From positions 1,488,001-1,552,000 of the forward strand of contig CAWEUK010000002.1 of assembly GCA_963812245.1 (NCBI GenBank): DNA of 64,000 nucleotides, read 5' to 3'. This document shows positions 8,328 through 16,702 of the stretch, in pieces. The notes under the pieces were generated by a model. It was given only the letters and a program-made list of their open reading frames with translations. It made no database searches and was not told where the DNA came from. Position 1 is the stretch's first letter. Each line of letters starts with the position of its first letter. The DNA comes from Salsipaludibacter sp963812245 (GTDB lineage: Bacteria > Actinomycetota > Nitriliruptoria > Nitriliruptorales > Nitriliruptoraceae). The translations under genes and the position numbers were made by a program.

Positions 8328-8473
8328 GGGTTCCTCCGGGAATCTGGTGCAGGAGTCTGGGGGGATCGGGAGTCGTGGGCGGCGCCAGGCGGTGGCAGGC
8401 TGCGGCGCAGCACCCGATCGGCGCCATCCAGAAGGTACTGGGTTGCCCCCACGCTCCCGTGCAGGGCGGCGGA

Positions 8474-10228
8474 TCAGCCACGCCACCCCTGGGTGATGGG
8501 AACCCGACGGTCGCGGCCGAAGGCCTTCGTGGTCACCTTGGGTCCCGGTGCCGCCTGGCGACGCTTGAACTCGGCCTTGTCGATCATTCCCACGACACGA
8601 CGCACGGTGTCCGCATCGTGTCCCTCGTGGATCATCTGGTCGATGCCGAGGTCCTGTTCGACGTAGGCGGCGATGATCGCATCGAGCACGTCGTAGGGCG
8701 GCAACGAGTCCTGGTCGACCTGGTCGGGCCTGAGTTCGGCCGAAGGTGGCTTGTCGATCGTGTTGACGGGAATCGCGGCACCGATGGTGTTGCGGTGGCG
8801 GGCGAGGTCGTAGGCCAGGGTCTTGGGGACGTCCTTGAGCGGGGCGAACCCACCGGCCATGTCGCCGTACAACGTGGCGTAGCCGACCGCGTACTCGGAC
8901 TTGTTGCCGGTCGTGAGCACCAGCGCACCGGTCGCGTTGGACAACGCCATGGTCACCACCCCACGCAGCCGCGACTGGATGTTCTCCTCCGCCAGTGACA
9001 CGTCGCCGTCGCCTGCCACGACGCCCGTCGCCTCGGCTGCCATGGCATCGCCCAACATGGTGTCGAGGGCACCCATCGCCGGCTTGATGGGGATGGTGTG
9101 CGTGCGGATTCCCATCAGGTCGGCCAGTTCGAGGGCATCGGCCACCGAATGGTCCGACGAGTACGGCGACGGCAGCAACACCGCCATCACGTGGTCCCCG
9201 CCCAGTGCGTCTGCGGCGATGGCAGCGGTCAGCGCCGAGTCGATGCCGCCCGAGAGCGCGACGATGACGTCGTGGAACCCGTTGCGGCGGCAGTAGTCGC
9301 GGGTGGCAGTCACCAGCGCGGCCCACACCTCGGCAACCTCGTCCAGTCGGTCGTCCCAACGCGGCGGGTCCAGTCGGGGCTTGTCGCCGGCATGACCGGC
9401 CACCAGCGCTCCCGGGACGTCGGCGGTGACGGCATCGATGTCGACGACCACCAGGTCGGCGGCGAACTGGGCACCTCGGGCCACGATCGATCCGTCGGGG
9501 GCGGCCAGCATGGAGTCGCCATCGAACACGACGTCGTCCTGGCCGCCGACCGTGTTGACGTAGACCACGTGCACGTCGTGGTGGGTGGCGTGGTCGGTCA
9601 CCCATCGCTGGCGAGCGGCTCGCTTGGACCGGTGATAGGGCGATGCATTGAGGTTGGCGATGACCGTGGCACCGGCGGCGACGGCCTGCGACACGGGCCC
9701 CGGGTGTGCCCACAGGTCCTCGCACACGGTGATGCCGACGGGCACGCCGGCGATCGTGACCACCACGGCGTCGTCGTCGGGCTGGAAGTAGCGAGCCTCG
9801 TCGAACACGCCGTAGTTGGGCAGGCGCCACTTGTCGTAGACCCCGACGGTGCGACCGTCGGCGACGACGACCGCCCGGTTGCGCAGTTGCCTGGCCGTCA
9901 CCGTCACGTCCCAACTGTCCGGGTCGGCGGCCTCGCCGTCGCCGATCGCCTCCTGGACGCCGACCCGACCGACCGTGCCGATGACGGCCACCGTGCCGGC
10001 CGGCCCACGGGCACGCAGGGTGGCCAGGGCGTCGTCGGTGGCGGCCAGGAACTCGGGCTTGAGGAGGAGGTCCTCGGGCGGATAGCCGGTCACGGCCAAC
10101 TCCGGGAACACGACCAGGTCGGCGCCCTGGTCGGCCGCCTCGTGCCATGCCTCCAGGATCGCGGTCGTGTTGTGGTCGATGTCGCCCACGCGCTGGGCGA
10201 GCTGGGCCATGGCGACGCGCAGGGTCAC
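8474..10228 (-). CDS. nadE: Glutamine-dependent NAD+ synthetase
   Basis: This 584-residue enzyme makes NAD+ from nicotinic acid adenine dinucleotide, ATP and glutamine. The N-terminal nitrilase-fold glutaminase (about 1-270) shows the Glu-Lys-Cys triad in FPELAVTGY, YDKWRLPNYGVFDE and GITVCEDLW. The C-terminal synthetase (about 310-584) has the ATP PP-loop ALSGGIDSAL and the TGNKSEYAVGY motif. The GTG at 10228 is chosen because GAGGAG lies five bases upstream; the open frame extends further but into non-conserved sequence. It is divergent from amt, so the 307-base gap to 10535 holds both promoters. Confidence 0.95.
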   Translation of the reverse strand: MTLRVAMAQLAQRVGDIDHNTTAILEAWHEAADQGADLVVFPELAVTGYPPEDLLLKPEFLAATDDALATLRARGPAGTVAVIGTVGRVGVQEAIGDGEAADPDSWDVTVTARQLRNRAVVVADGRTVGVYDKWRLPNYGVFDEARYFQPDDDAVVVTIAGVPVGITVCEDLWAHPGPVSQAVAAGATVIANLNASPYHRSKRAARQRWVTDHATHHDVHVVYVNTVGGQDDVVFDGDSMLAAPDGSIVARGAQFAADLVVVDIDAVTADVPGALVAGHAGDKPRLDPPRWDDRLDEVAEVWAALVTATRDYCRRNGFHDVIVALSGGIDSALTAAIAADALGGDHVMAVLLPSPYSSDHSVADALELADLMGIRTHTIPIKPAMGALDTMLGDAMAAEATGVVAGDGDVSLAEENIQSRLRGVVTMALSNATGALVLTTGNKSEYAVGYATLYGDMAGGFAPLKDVPKTLAYDLARHRNTIGAAIPVNTIDKPPSAELRPDQVDQDSLPPYDVLDAIIAAYVEQDLGIDQMIHEGHDADTVRRVVGMIDKAEFKRRQAAPGPKVTTKAFGRDRRVPITQGWRG

Positions 10229-10389
10229 GGCGACTCCTCGTGGATCGATGCCGGGGACGGCTTCCGAGTGGCCAGTGTGCCGCCCGCTGCATGTCGGTGC
10301 GCGAGGCCCTGCCCCAGCCACTGGCCGCGATCGCCACGGGTCGCCGCCGATGGTGACGGACACACGATCGTCACACAGACTGCGTGTTC

Positions 10390-10405
10390 GCAACATCGTC
10401 GAAAC
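10390..10405 (+). promoter_or_regulatory. GlnR-like box upstream of amt
   Basis: GCAAC, six bases, GAAAC matches the actinobacterial GlnR pattern gTnAC-n6-GaAAC at all but one defined base. GTCAC at 10370-10374 could be a further half-site. The position, about 130 bases before the amt ATG, suits activation under nitrogen limitation. The rest of the nadE-amt gap shows only short CCGAAC(C)GA repeats near 10491-10510 and the amt ribosome site. Confidence 0.4.
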
Positions 10406-10535
10406 ATCGCGCTGACCCGGGGGCAACAGCGCCCCCGGACCATTCCCCCATGGCCGATCGACCGCAATGGGGCAGCCGGACGCGCCACTGACCGAACCGA
10501 CCGAACCGACCGAGAACGACTTTCAGGAGCATTCA

Positions 10536-11927
10536 ATGAAGCGAAAGATCCTCTACGTGATCGGAGGTGCTGCCCTTGTCCTGTCCATCGGGTTGCCAGC
10601 CTCCGCACAGGACGCGTCCCTCGAAACCCTCGCCTACGACCTCGACGTCGTCTGGATGGCGATCGCCGCCGGCCTGGTGTTCTTCATGCAGGCCGGCTTC
10701 ACCCTGGTGGAGACCGGGTTCACCCGCGCCAAGAACTCCGCCAACATCGGCGCCAAGAACCTGGCCGACATGGTCATCGGTGGTGTCGCCTACTGGGCTG
10801 TCGGTGGCGCCCTTGCCTATGGCGTCAGTACCGGCGGGTTCATGGGCACCAGCGGCTTCTTCTTCAGCCCCGGGACCGAGGGTGCGGTCCTCGGTGGGGA
10901 CGGCATGCAGTTCGTCTTCCAGCTCGTGTTCGCAGCGACGGCTGCCACGATCGTGTCCGGTGCCGTTGCCGAGCGCATGAACTTCGTGGGCTACCTGGCC
11001 ATCTCGCTGGTCATCACCGGCTTCGTCTACCCGATCGTGTCGCACTGGCAGTGGTCCGGCGAGGGCGCCTGGCTCTACGACCTGGGCTTCTACGACTTCG
11101 CCGGCTCCAGCCTGGTCCACCTCACCGGTGGTGTCGCCGCCTTCGTCGGCGCCGCCATGCTCGGACCGCGTCTTGGTCGCTACAACTCGGACGGGTCGAA
11201 GAACCCCATCCCCGGGCACTCGGTGCCACTGGGCCTGACTGGTGTCTTCATCCTGTGGCTCGGCTGGTTCGGCTTCAACGGCGGTTCCACGCTTGGCGCG
11301 GTCGGCCAGGGTGCCGCCATCGGCTCGATCATCTTCATGACGTTGCTGGCCGGTGCGGCAGGTGGCCTGTTCGCCTACGGCGCCTCGTGGGTCGCAACCG
11401 GCAAGCCGGACCCGATCATGGCCGGAAACGGCGTGCTGGGTGGCCTGGTCGGCATCACCGCCGGCCCGGACCTGGCCACGGCGGTCGGTGCCTTCGTCGT
11501 CGGTGCCATCTGTGGTGTCGTCGTGACCTACTCGGTGATCTTCATCGAGAAGGTGGTCAAGGTGGACGACCCGGTCGGCGCGGTGTCCGTGCACGGGGTG
11601 TGCGGCATCATCGGCACGCTGGCCGTCGGGTTCTACTCCGCCGGACGCGAGGCCGGATTCTCGGTTGGCACGCAGGCCATCGGCATCGTGGCGATCATCG
11701 CCTTCGTCGGTGTTGCCTCGGCGATCCTGTTCTTCGTCGTCGACAAGGTGTTCGGTCTTCGGGTCAGCCCCGAGATCGAGCTCGAGGGCCTGGACTGGCA
11801 CGAGCATGGCGTTCGCGGTTACGCGGACGACATCCCGTCGGTCCAGGGGATGCTGGACGCGCACCGTGACGGGGTCGACGTCGCGTCGGTCGGGGCGGAG
11901 ACCTGGTCCGAGGGCGCAAACGCCTGA
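10536..11927 (+). CDS. amt: Ammonium transporter Amt
   Basis: This 463-residue integral membrane protein carries ammonium across the inner membrane. Residues 1-24 look like a cleaved signal peptide ending ASAQDA, as in AmtB. Eleven hydrophobic helices follow. The twin channel histidines are visible in GSSLVHLTGG and VSVHGVCGIIG, and the signature LVETGFTRAKNSANI is complete. AGGAG at 10525-10529 sets the ATG at 10536. No glnK/glnB gene adjoins it, unlike the usual amtB-glnK pair. Glutamine synthetase follows after a terminator, so the two genes assimilate ammonium but probably have separate promoters. Confidence 0.95.
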   Translation: MKRKILYVIGGAALVLSIGLPASAQDASLETLAYDLDVVWMAIAAGLVFFMQAGFTLVETGFTRAKNSANIGAKNLADMVIGGVAYWAVGGALAYGVSTGGFMGTSGFFFSPGTEGAVLGGDGMQFVFQLVFAATAATIVSGAVAERMNFVGYLAISLVITGFVYPIVSHWQWSGEGAWLYDLGFYDFAGSSLVHLTGGVAAFVGAAMLGPRLGRYNSDGSKNPIPGHSVPLGLTGVFILWLGWFGFNGGSTLGAVGQGAAIGSIIFMTLLAGAAGGLFAYGASWVATGKPDPIMAGNGVLGGLVGITAGPDLATAVGAFVVGAICGVVVTYSVIFIEKVVKVDDPVGAVSVHGVCGIIGTLAVGFYSAGREAGFSVGTQAIGIVAIIAFVGVASAILFFVVDKVFGLRVSPEIELEGLDWHEHGVRGYADDIPSVQGMLDAHRDGVDVASVGAETWSEGANA

Positions 11928-11943
11928 CACGCGGCCACATCCA

Positions 11944-11977
11944 GACGTCGGGCATCCCACACGGGGTGCCCGACGTC
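11944..11977 (+). terminator. Terminator hairpin after amt
   Basis: A 15-bp stem (11944-11958 with 11963-11977) has one G-U pair and a four-base loop, 16 bases past the amt stop. No T-run follows. Confidence 0.7.
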
Positions 11978-12027
11978 GTGAGTGGTGCGACCGCCCCAGG
12001 ATCGCGGCTGGACACGCCGCAGCGGCA

Positions 12028-12033
12028 TAGGAT
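12028..12033 (+). promoter_or_regulatory. -10 element for glnA
   Basis: TAGGAT lies 54 bases before the GTG start of the glutamine synthetase and downstream of the amt terminator, giving glnA its own transcript. Confidence 0.45.
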
Positions 12034-12087
12034 GCAGGCCATCACCGTCAGGCTGCGGCCCCGTCGACGTCGACATCGAGACCTCTT

Positions 12088-13413
12088 GTGAACAGGCAAC
12101 AGCAGTACGTCCTGCGCACCGTCGAGGAACGCAACATCCGTTTCATCCGGTTGTGGTTCACCGACGTGCTGGGCTTCCTCAAGTCGGTGGCCATCACCGC
12201 GCCCGAACTGGGCAACGCCTTCGAGGAGGGGATCGGGTTCGACGGGTCGGCCATCGATGGCTTCGCGCGGGTCCAGGAAGCCGACATGCTGGTGCTCCCG
12301 GATGCCGACACGTTCCAGATCCTGCCGTGGCGACCCCGGGAGGACGGCGTCGCACGGATGTTCTGCGACATCGTCACGCCCGACGGCGAACCCTTCGCCG
12401 CCGACTCGCGGGGCATCCTGAAGCGTCAACTGGCCCGCGCCGGCGAACTGGGATTCACGTTCTACATCCATCCCGAGATGGAGTTCTACCTGTTCGACAG
12501 TCCCGACGACCCCAAGCCGCTCGACCGTGGCGGCTACTTCGACATGACCCCGCTGGACGTGCAGCACGACTTCCGCCGCGAGACCATCGACCTGCTCGAA
12601 CGCACCGGCATCTCCGTGGAGTACTCCCACCACGAGGTCGGTCCCAGTCAGCACGAGATCGACCTGCGGGCCGCCGATGCCCTGTCGATGGCCGACAACA
12701 TCATGACCTTCCGGCTGATCGTCAAGGAAGTGGCGTTGCAGCGTGGCATCCACGCGACGTTCATGCCCAAGCCGCTGCAGGGCCAGTGGGGCTCGGCGAT
12801 GCACCTGCACCTGTCGCTCTACGAGGGCGACGACAACGCCTTCCACGATCCCGACGACCCGCTGCAGTTGTCGGCAACCGCGCGGGCGTTCATGGCGGGC
12901 GTGTTGCGCCACGCCCGGGGCATGACCGCGGTGACCAACCAGTGGGTCAACTCGTTCAAGCGCCTCGTGCCAGGGTTCGAGGCGCCCGTCCACGTGTCGT
13001 GGGGCCAGTCCAACCGATCGGCACTGGTGCGCATCCCACAGTCCAGGCCCAACAAGGTGTCCTCGACCAGGATCGAGTACCGCGCACCCGATCCCGCCTG
13101 CAACCCCTACCTCACGTTCTCGGTGTTGCTGGCGGCCGGACTCGACGGCATCGAGCAGGGTCTGGAGTTGCAGCCGGAGTCGTCGGACAACATCTACGAG
13201 CTGAGCGCGGCCCAACGCCGGGAGGCTGGGATCGAGACGCTGCCGTCCGACCTGGGCGAAGCGGTCGCCGCGATGGAGGCGTGTTCGCTGGTGCTGGACA
13301 CCCTGGGCGACCGAGTCACCTCGTACTTCCTGGCCAACAAGCGGCGGGAGTGGCGCGAGTACAACGAGCAGGTCACGGCCTTCGAGCTGGACCAGTACCT
13401 GCCGATCCTGTGA
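12088..13413 (+). CDS. glnA: Glutamine synthetase, type I (short, adenylylation-free form)
   Basis: This 441-residue enzyme condenses ammonium and glutamate to glutamine with ATP. Visible signatures are GFDGSAIDGF near the N-terminus, the metal and glutamate-binding EMEFYLF and EVGPSQHEIDL, the ATP motif NQWVNSFKRLVPGFEAP, and SSTRIEYRAPDP. The segment where longer GS enzymes carry the adenylylated Tyr reads NIYELSAAQRREAG, and the insert of GSI-beta is absent, so it resembles GSI-alpha or an auxiliary actinobacterial GlnA. Whether it is the main GS cannot be told. The GTG start has only a weak GAG upstream. The stop overlaps the next gene (GTGA). Confidence 0.93.
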   Translation: MNRQQQYVLRTVEERNIRFIRLWFTDVLGFLKSVAITAPELGNAFEEGIGFDGSAIDGFARVQEADMLVLPDADTFQILPWRPREDGVARMFCDIVTPDGEPFAADSRGILKRQLARAGELGFTFYIHPEMEFYLFDSPDDPKPLDRGGYFDMTPLDVQHDFRRETIDLLERTGISVEYSHHEVGPSQHEIDLRAADALSMADNIMTFRLIVKEVALQRGIHATFMPKPLQGQWGSAMHLHLSLYEGDDNAFHDPDDPLQLSATARAFMAGVLRHARGMTAVTNQWVNSFKRLVPGFEAPVHVSWGQSNRSALVRIPQSRPNKVSSTRIEYRAPDPACNPYLTFSVLLAAGLDGIEQGLELQPESSDNIYELSAAQRREAGIETLPSDLGEAVAAMEACSLVLDTLGDRVTSYFLANKRREWREYNEQVTAFELDQYLPIL

Positions 13414-14105
13414 CGGTGACGACGGCACACCAGGACCCACCCGCGGGTGCACGCGATGTCGGGCCACTGCCCGACGCGGTCGTGTTCGACCTCGACGGCA
13501 CGTTGGTGGACACGGAATCGATCTCCGAGGCGGTCCTGACCGAGGTCCTGGGCGAACTCGGCCACGTCGTCACTCCCGAGGACCTGGCCGAGCAGCGCGG
13601 GCATGCCTTCGCATGGATGCGCGGGTGGCTGTGGGACCGCTTCGAGGTGTCGGAGCAGGACTATCGATCCCTCGCTGGGCCGGCGTGGGATCGTGGCATG
13701 GCCGACGGGGTGCCCACTTTCGACGACGCGCGCGAGTTGCTGGACCAGTTGACGGGGCTGGACGTCCCCCTGGCCGTGTGCACCTCGTCCGGTCGCGGCC
13801 ACCTCGACCGGGTCCTTGAGCTGCTGGGGCTGGAGCACCGCTTCGTGGCCACCGTCAGCGCCACCGACGTCGCCAGGCACAAGCCCGACCCCATGCCCTA
13901 CGCGCGCGCCGTGACCCTGCTGGACGTGGCACCCGACGCCACCGTGGCCATCGAGGACACGTTGATCGGCGCGACGGCGGCGGCAGCTGCGGGCCTGCGT
14001 GTGGTCGGGCGCAGTCACCCCGTGTCCGTCGACCTCAGTGACGCCGCCCATCTCCAGGTCGACCGCCTCGATCTCGCTGCGATCCAGGCCGTCCTGCCCC
14101 CCTGA
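13410..14105 (+). CDS. HAD-superfamily hydrolase, beta-phosphoglucomutase-like
   Basis: This 231-residue protein has all four HAD motifs: FDLDGTLVDTES (nucleophile and acid Asp), CTSSG (Thr/Ser), HKPDP (Lys) and IEDTLIGATAAAAAG. The helical cap lies between motifs I and II. It belongs with phosphoglycolate phosphatase or beta-phosphoglucomutase types; the substrate is not determined. The GTG at 13410 overlaps the glnA stop by four bases, so it is likely translationally coupled to glutamine synthetase. A second GTG at 13416 is possible. Confidence 0.85.
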   Translation: MTVTTAHQDPPAGARDVGPLPDAVVFDLDGTLVDTESISEAVLTEVLGELGHVVTPEDLAEQRGHAFAWMRGWLWDRFEVSEQDYRSLAGPAWDRGMADGVPTFDDARELLDQLTGLDVPLAVCTSSGRGHLDRVLELLGLEHRFVATVSATDVARHKPDPMPYARAVTLLDVAPDATVAIEDTLIGATAAAAAGLRVVGRSHPVSVDLSDAAHLQVDRLDLAAIQAVLPP

Positions 14106-14201
14106 CCTGGTCCGCGCGGCGACCGCACGGTCGTCGCGACGGCGTGTATCACGACGAGGTCGCCGCTCTCACTGCTGGTGCGCCCGCGCATCCGGCGTGC
14201 G

Positions 14202-14254
14202 CCCCGCACACCGGGGCGTGGCATCTCGTCGAGACGCCACGCGTCGGTGCGGGG
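14202..14254 (+). other. Nested three-tier hairpin in the leader of the CHAT-locus gene cluster
   Basis: CCCCGCAC (14202-14209) pairs with GTGCGGGG (14247-14254). Inside it GCGTGGC (14216-14222) pairs with GCCACGC (14236-14242), and the innermost CTCG pairs with CGAG. An alternative small hairpin, GCCCCG with CGGGGC (14201-14217), competes with the outer stem. The structure lies 48 bases before the first gene of the cluster, so it could be a terminator for the HAD gene or a regulatory 5' leader. A-residues, not T, follow it. Confidence 0.45.
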
Positions 14255-14301
14255 AAAAAGGACTCGTGTTGCGGCTCGAGTCACGACCACGGAGGGTGGC
14301 G

Positions 14302-14823
14302 ATGGTTCCAGGAGACCCCACTTGGTGGGCGCCCGATGCCCGCCAGGTCGCCGACTTGGCCGCCCACCGGCCGGACACCGGTGATGCCCGCGCGCTTTCG
14401 GCGTTGGCCCGAGCGTGGGCCGAGGTGGACCCGGTGCCGCCAGACCTGGTGCAGCGAGTCGTGTTCGCCGCCGCCTTCGATGAACTGATGGCCGAGGTCG
14501 CGAGCATCCAACGTCTGGCCGCACCGGTCGGCGCCGAAGTCCGGGGCGCCGACACCGCCACGTCCATCTCGTTCCAGGTGGCGGCGATGACGGTGATGGT
14601 GGCCATCACCCACCTTGGGTGTGGCCGTCGCCGTGTGGACGGTTGGATCTCCCCCTCGGGATCCCATGTCGTCCAGTTGCGCCAGGAGGACGAGATCACG
14701 CACTCGCATGCAGGCCACGGTCGGTTCGTCTTCCCCTCCGTGACGGACGGGATGGTGCAACTGGCCGTGTCCGATGCCACGACGAACCAGGTCGCCATGG
14801 TGACGCCGGTGTTCCAGTTGTGA
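14302..14823 (+). CDS. Conserved hypothetical protein of the CHAT/sigma-factor locus, paralogue A
   Basis: This 173-residue protein has no recognised catalytic motif. An N-terminal helical part carries VDPVPPDLVQRV. The C-terminal half is beta-rich (RRRVDGWI, GRFVFPSV, VQLAV, TPVFQL) and resembles a small beta-sandwich. It is a clear paralogue of the protein at 17319-17837, sharing DPVPPDLV, TVMV, RRR(V/L)DGWI, GRF and the closing TP...L. Similar proteins sit next to sigma factors and CHAT proteins in other actinobacteria as I recall them, without known function. GGAGG at 14291-14295 sets the ATG. A role in sensing or in holding the sigma factor is a guess. Confidence 0.75.
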   Translation: MVPGDPTWWAPDARQVADLAAHRPDTGDARALSALARAWAEVDPVPPDLVQRVVFAAAFDELMAEVASIQRLAAPVGAEVRGADTATSISFQVAAMTVMVAITHLGCGRRRVDGWISPSGSHVVQLRQEDEITHSHAGHGRFVFPSVTDGMVQLAVSDATTNQVAMVTPVFQL

Positions 14824-14950
14824 GCGCCGTGGACGCCCTCGCGATTGCGCGACGCAGCGATGCCGGGTTGGATCGGTCCTGCCCGGCTCCGTCCATCGCC
14901 TGGTCGCACCGCCTGCCGGACCGAACTGCAGTCGCACCGAGGGGGATCCG

Positions 14951-16634
14951 ATGACCACCACCTACAGCGTCGACGAGATCATCGACAATCCTGGTCTGCC
15001 GGCCAGCGATCGCGAGCCCAGCCTCGAACTGCCCGACGAGATCATCATTGCACGTCGGGTTCGAACCCTGGACGTCGTCGACGCACCTCGGGCAGACGAG
15101 GCCACGAGACTGCGGCCCACCGTCTACTCGGGCGACATCCTGTTGGTGCACTGCCCTGCACGCCATGAGTTGGCCACCATCACGGCCGTCCTGGACGCCG
15201 CCGGCATGGATGCCGAGGTCCTGGATGCGCCGGGGATGTCAGTCGCCAGATCGCTCGAGGGCATCGAACTGGAACCCCAGGAGCGTGAGGCGTTGGCGTT
15301 GTCGTGTGGGTCGACCGTGACGATCCGTCTGCGCCAGCGCGACGTCTCCGATGACCGTCCGGATGCCTGGCGGGTCCTGCAACGGCTGCGGCAACAGTTG
15401 CCCGAACTGCCGATGTCGCTCGACCACATCGTGGGCATGCACCCGATCGAGGGGTCGCCGTTCGTTGATGGGTCGCCGTTCGTTGATGGGTCGCCGTTCG
15501 TTGATGGGTCGCCGTTCGTTGATGGTTCGCCGTTCGTTGATGGTTCGCCGTTCGTTGATGGTTCGCCGTTCGTCGACGGGTCGCCGTTCGTCGACGGGTC
15601 CAGCATCGCCACGGCCATGCGGCGGTACGGCCGTCCCGGCTCGGGCGGCAGGATGCCGGCCGTCTGGATGGGCGAGCCGCCAGCGTCCACGCCGCCCGAG
15701 GCCGGCATGCGGCGTCCGGTCGTCGTCGATTGCCGACACGCCCGTGGCAGCCCACCCCTGGTTGCCGGACGACGTCGTGGATCGCGCCCCCACGGTGGCC
15801 GGTGAACCGTTGGGCGAGGCTGACCTCAAGTCCGAGTCGATGATGGACAACTCCCTGTTGTCGCGGCTGCAGTCCCATGCGGGGCACGGCACGTTCATCG
15901 CGGGCCTGGTCCGTCAGCGCTGCCCGTCCGCACGGATCCTGAGCGTGCCGTTGTTCGGCTCGGACGGCGTGGTGTCGGAGGTCACCCTGCTGAATGTCCT
16001 GGCCCAACTGGTCGTGCGCCAGGTGCGTGCGCGTCGCGGGCTCGAGGCCGAGGAGATCGACGTGGTGAGCCTGTCGTTGGGCTACTACCACGAGGCGCCC
16101 GAGGACGAGGCATACAGCGTGATGTTGGCGTCGCGCATCCGGGCACTGGGCCTGCTTGGCATCACGGTCGTCGCCTCGGCCGGCAACGACGCAACCGTGC
16201 GCCCGGCGCTGCCGGCCGCGTTCGCACCCGGCGGCATCGACGGCGAGCCCGTCGCGGACCGCGTGCCGCTGGTGGCGGTGGGCGCGCTGAACCCGGACGG
16301 AACGTCGGCGCTGTTCAGCAACGACGGTCCCTGGGTCACGGTCTGGCGACCGGGGGTGATGCTGCTGTCCACCTTTCCGATGGTCGACGCCGGCGAGTCG
16401 GCGGCGGTCGAGACCATGTCACCGTGGGGCATGCAGCGTGCCTCGCTGGACCCGGATGACTTCAGTCGCGGATTCGCGATGTGGAGTGGGACCTCCTTCG
16501 CCGCCCCCGTGTTCGCGGCCGAGGCCGCGGCGCAACTGGCGGCCGCTGGGTTGCCCAGCCAGGACACCATCCCGAACCGGGTGACCGCTGCCTGGAACGT
16601 CGTCGAGTCGATGACCAGCGTGAGGCGACCATGA
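14951..16634 (+). pseudogene. Subtilisin-like (S8) serine protease of the CHAT locus, interrupted by a +1 frameshift
   Basis: The first frame (14951 to about 15727) encodes roughly 259 residues: a non-catalytic N-domain, eight GSPFVD repeats (residues 168-215) and a linker ending RRPVVV. The frame then shifts by one base, and the second frame encodes the peptidase: Asp (ADTPVAAHPWL, codon 15735), His (GHGTFIAGL, codon 15885), oxyanion Asn (SAGND, codon 16185) and Ser (GTSFAAP, codon 16494). Removing one base near 15728 would give RRPVVVIADTPVAAHPWL, matching family spacing, so the gene is probably whole in life or only recently broken. There is no signal peptide, so it is likely cytoplasmic. 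GGGGGA precedes the ATG. The stop overlaps a 23-codon frame (ATGA). Confidence 0.85.
15452..15595 (+). repeat. 18-bp in-frame tandem repeat (8 copies) encoding GSPFVD
   Basis: Eight perfect-length 18-base units encode GSPFVD in the linker of the S8 protease. Units 5-7 use GGT instead of GGG for Gly, and the last two end GTCGAC instead of GTTGAT. The low divergence suggests recent expansion by slippage. The length is a multiple of three and does not cause the later frameshift. Confidence 0.95.
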
Positions 16635-16702
16635 CGTCGAACAGGACGATGACGATGATGCCCAGGACCGAGGCGACCAGTTCGACCGGAGGTGGGCCGT
16701 GA
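16631..16702 (+). CDS. Possible 23-residue coupling peptide between protease and sigma factor
   Basis: An ATG overlaps the protease stop (ATGA) and the frame ends in a TGA that overlaps the sigma factor GTG (GTGA). The peptide is MTSNRTMTMM followed by PRTEATSSTGGGP. It has no recognisable domain. Two four-base overlaps in a row suggest it may pass ribosomes from the protease gene to the sigma gene, but it may also be chance. Confidence 0.35.
   Translation: MTSNRTMTMMPRTEATSSTGGGP

Noticed and set aside
9098..11869. A 923-codon forward frame across nadE and amt
   Set aside because: It crosses two well-supported genes and their promoters and has no family pattern.
11764..13467. A 567-codon reverse frame opposite glnA
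   Set aside because: It is antisense to the intact glutamine synthetase, with no ribosome site or motif.
15452..15595. GSPFVD repeat as the cause of the protease frameshift
   Set aside because: All units are 18 bases, so copy changes keep the frame; the shift lies about 130 bases later.
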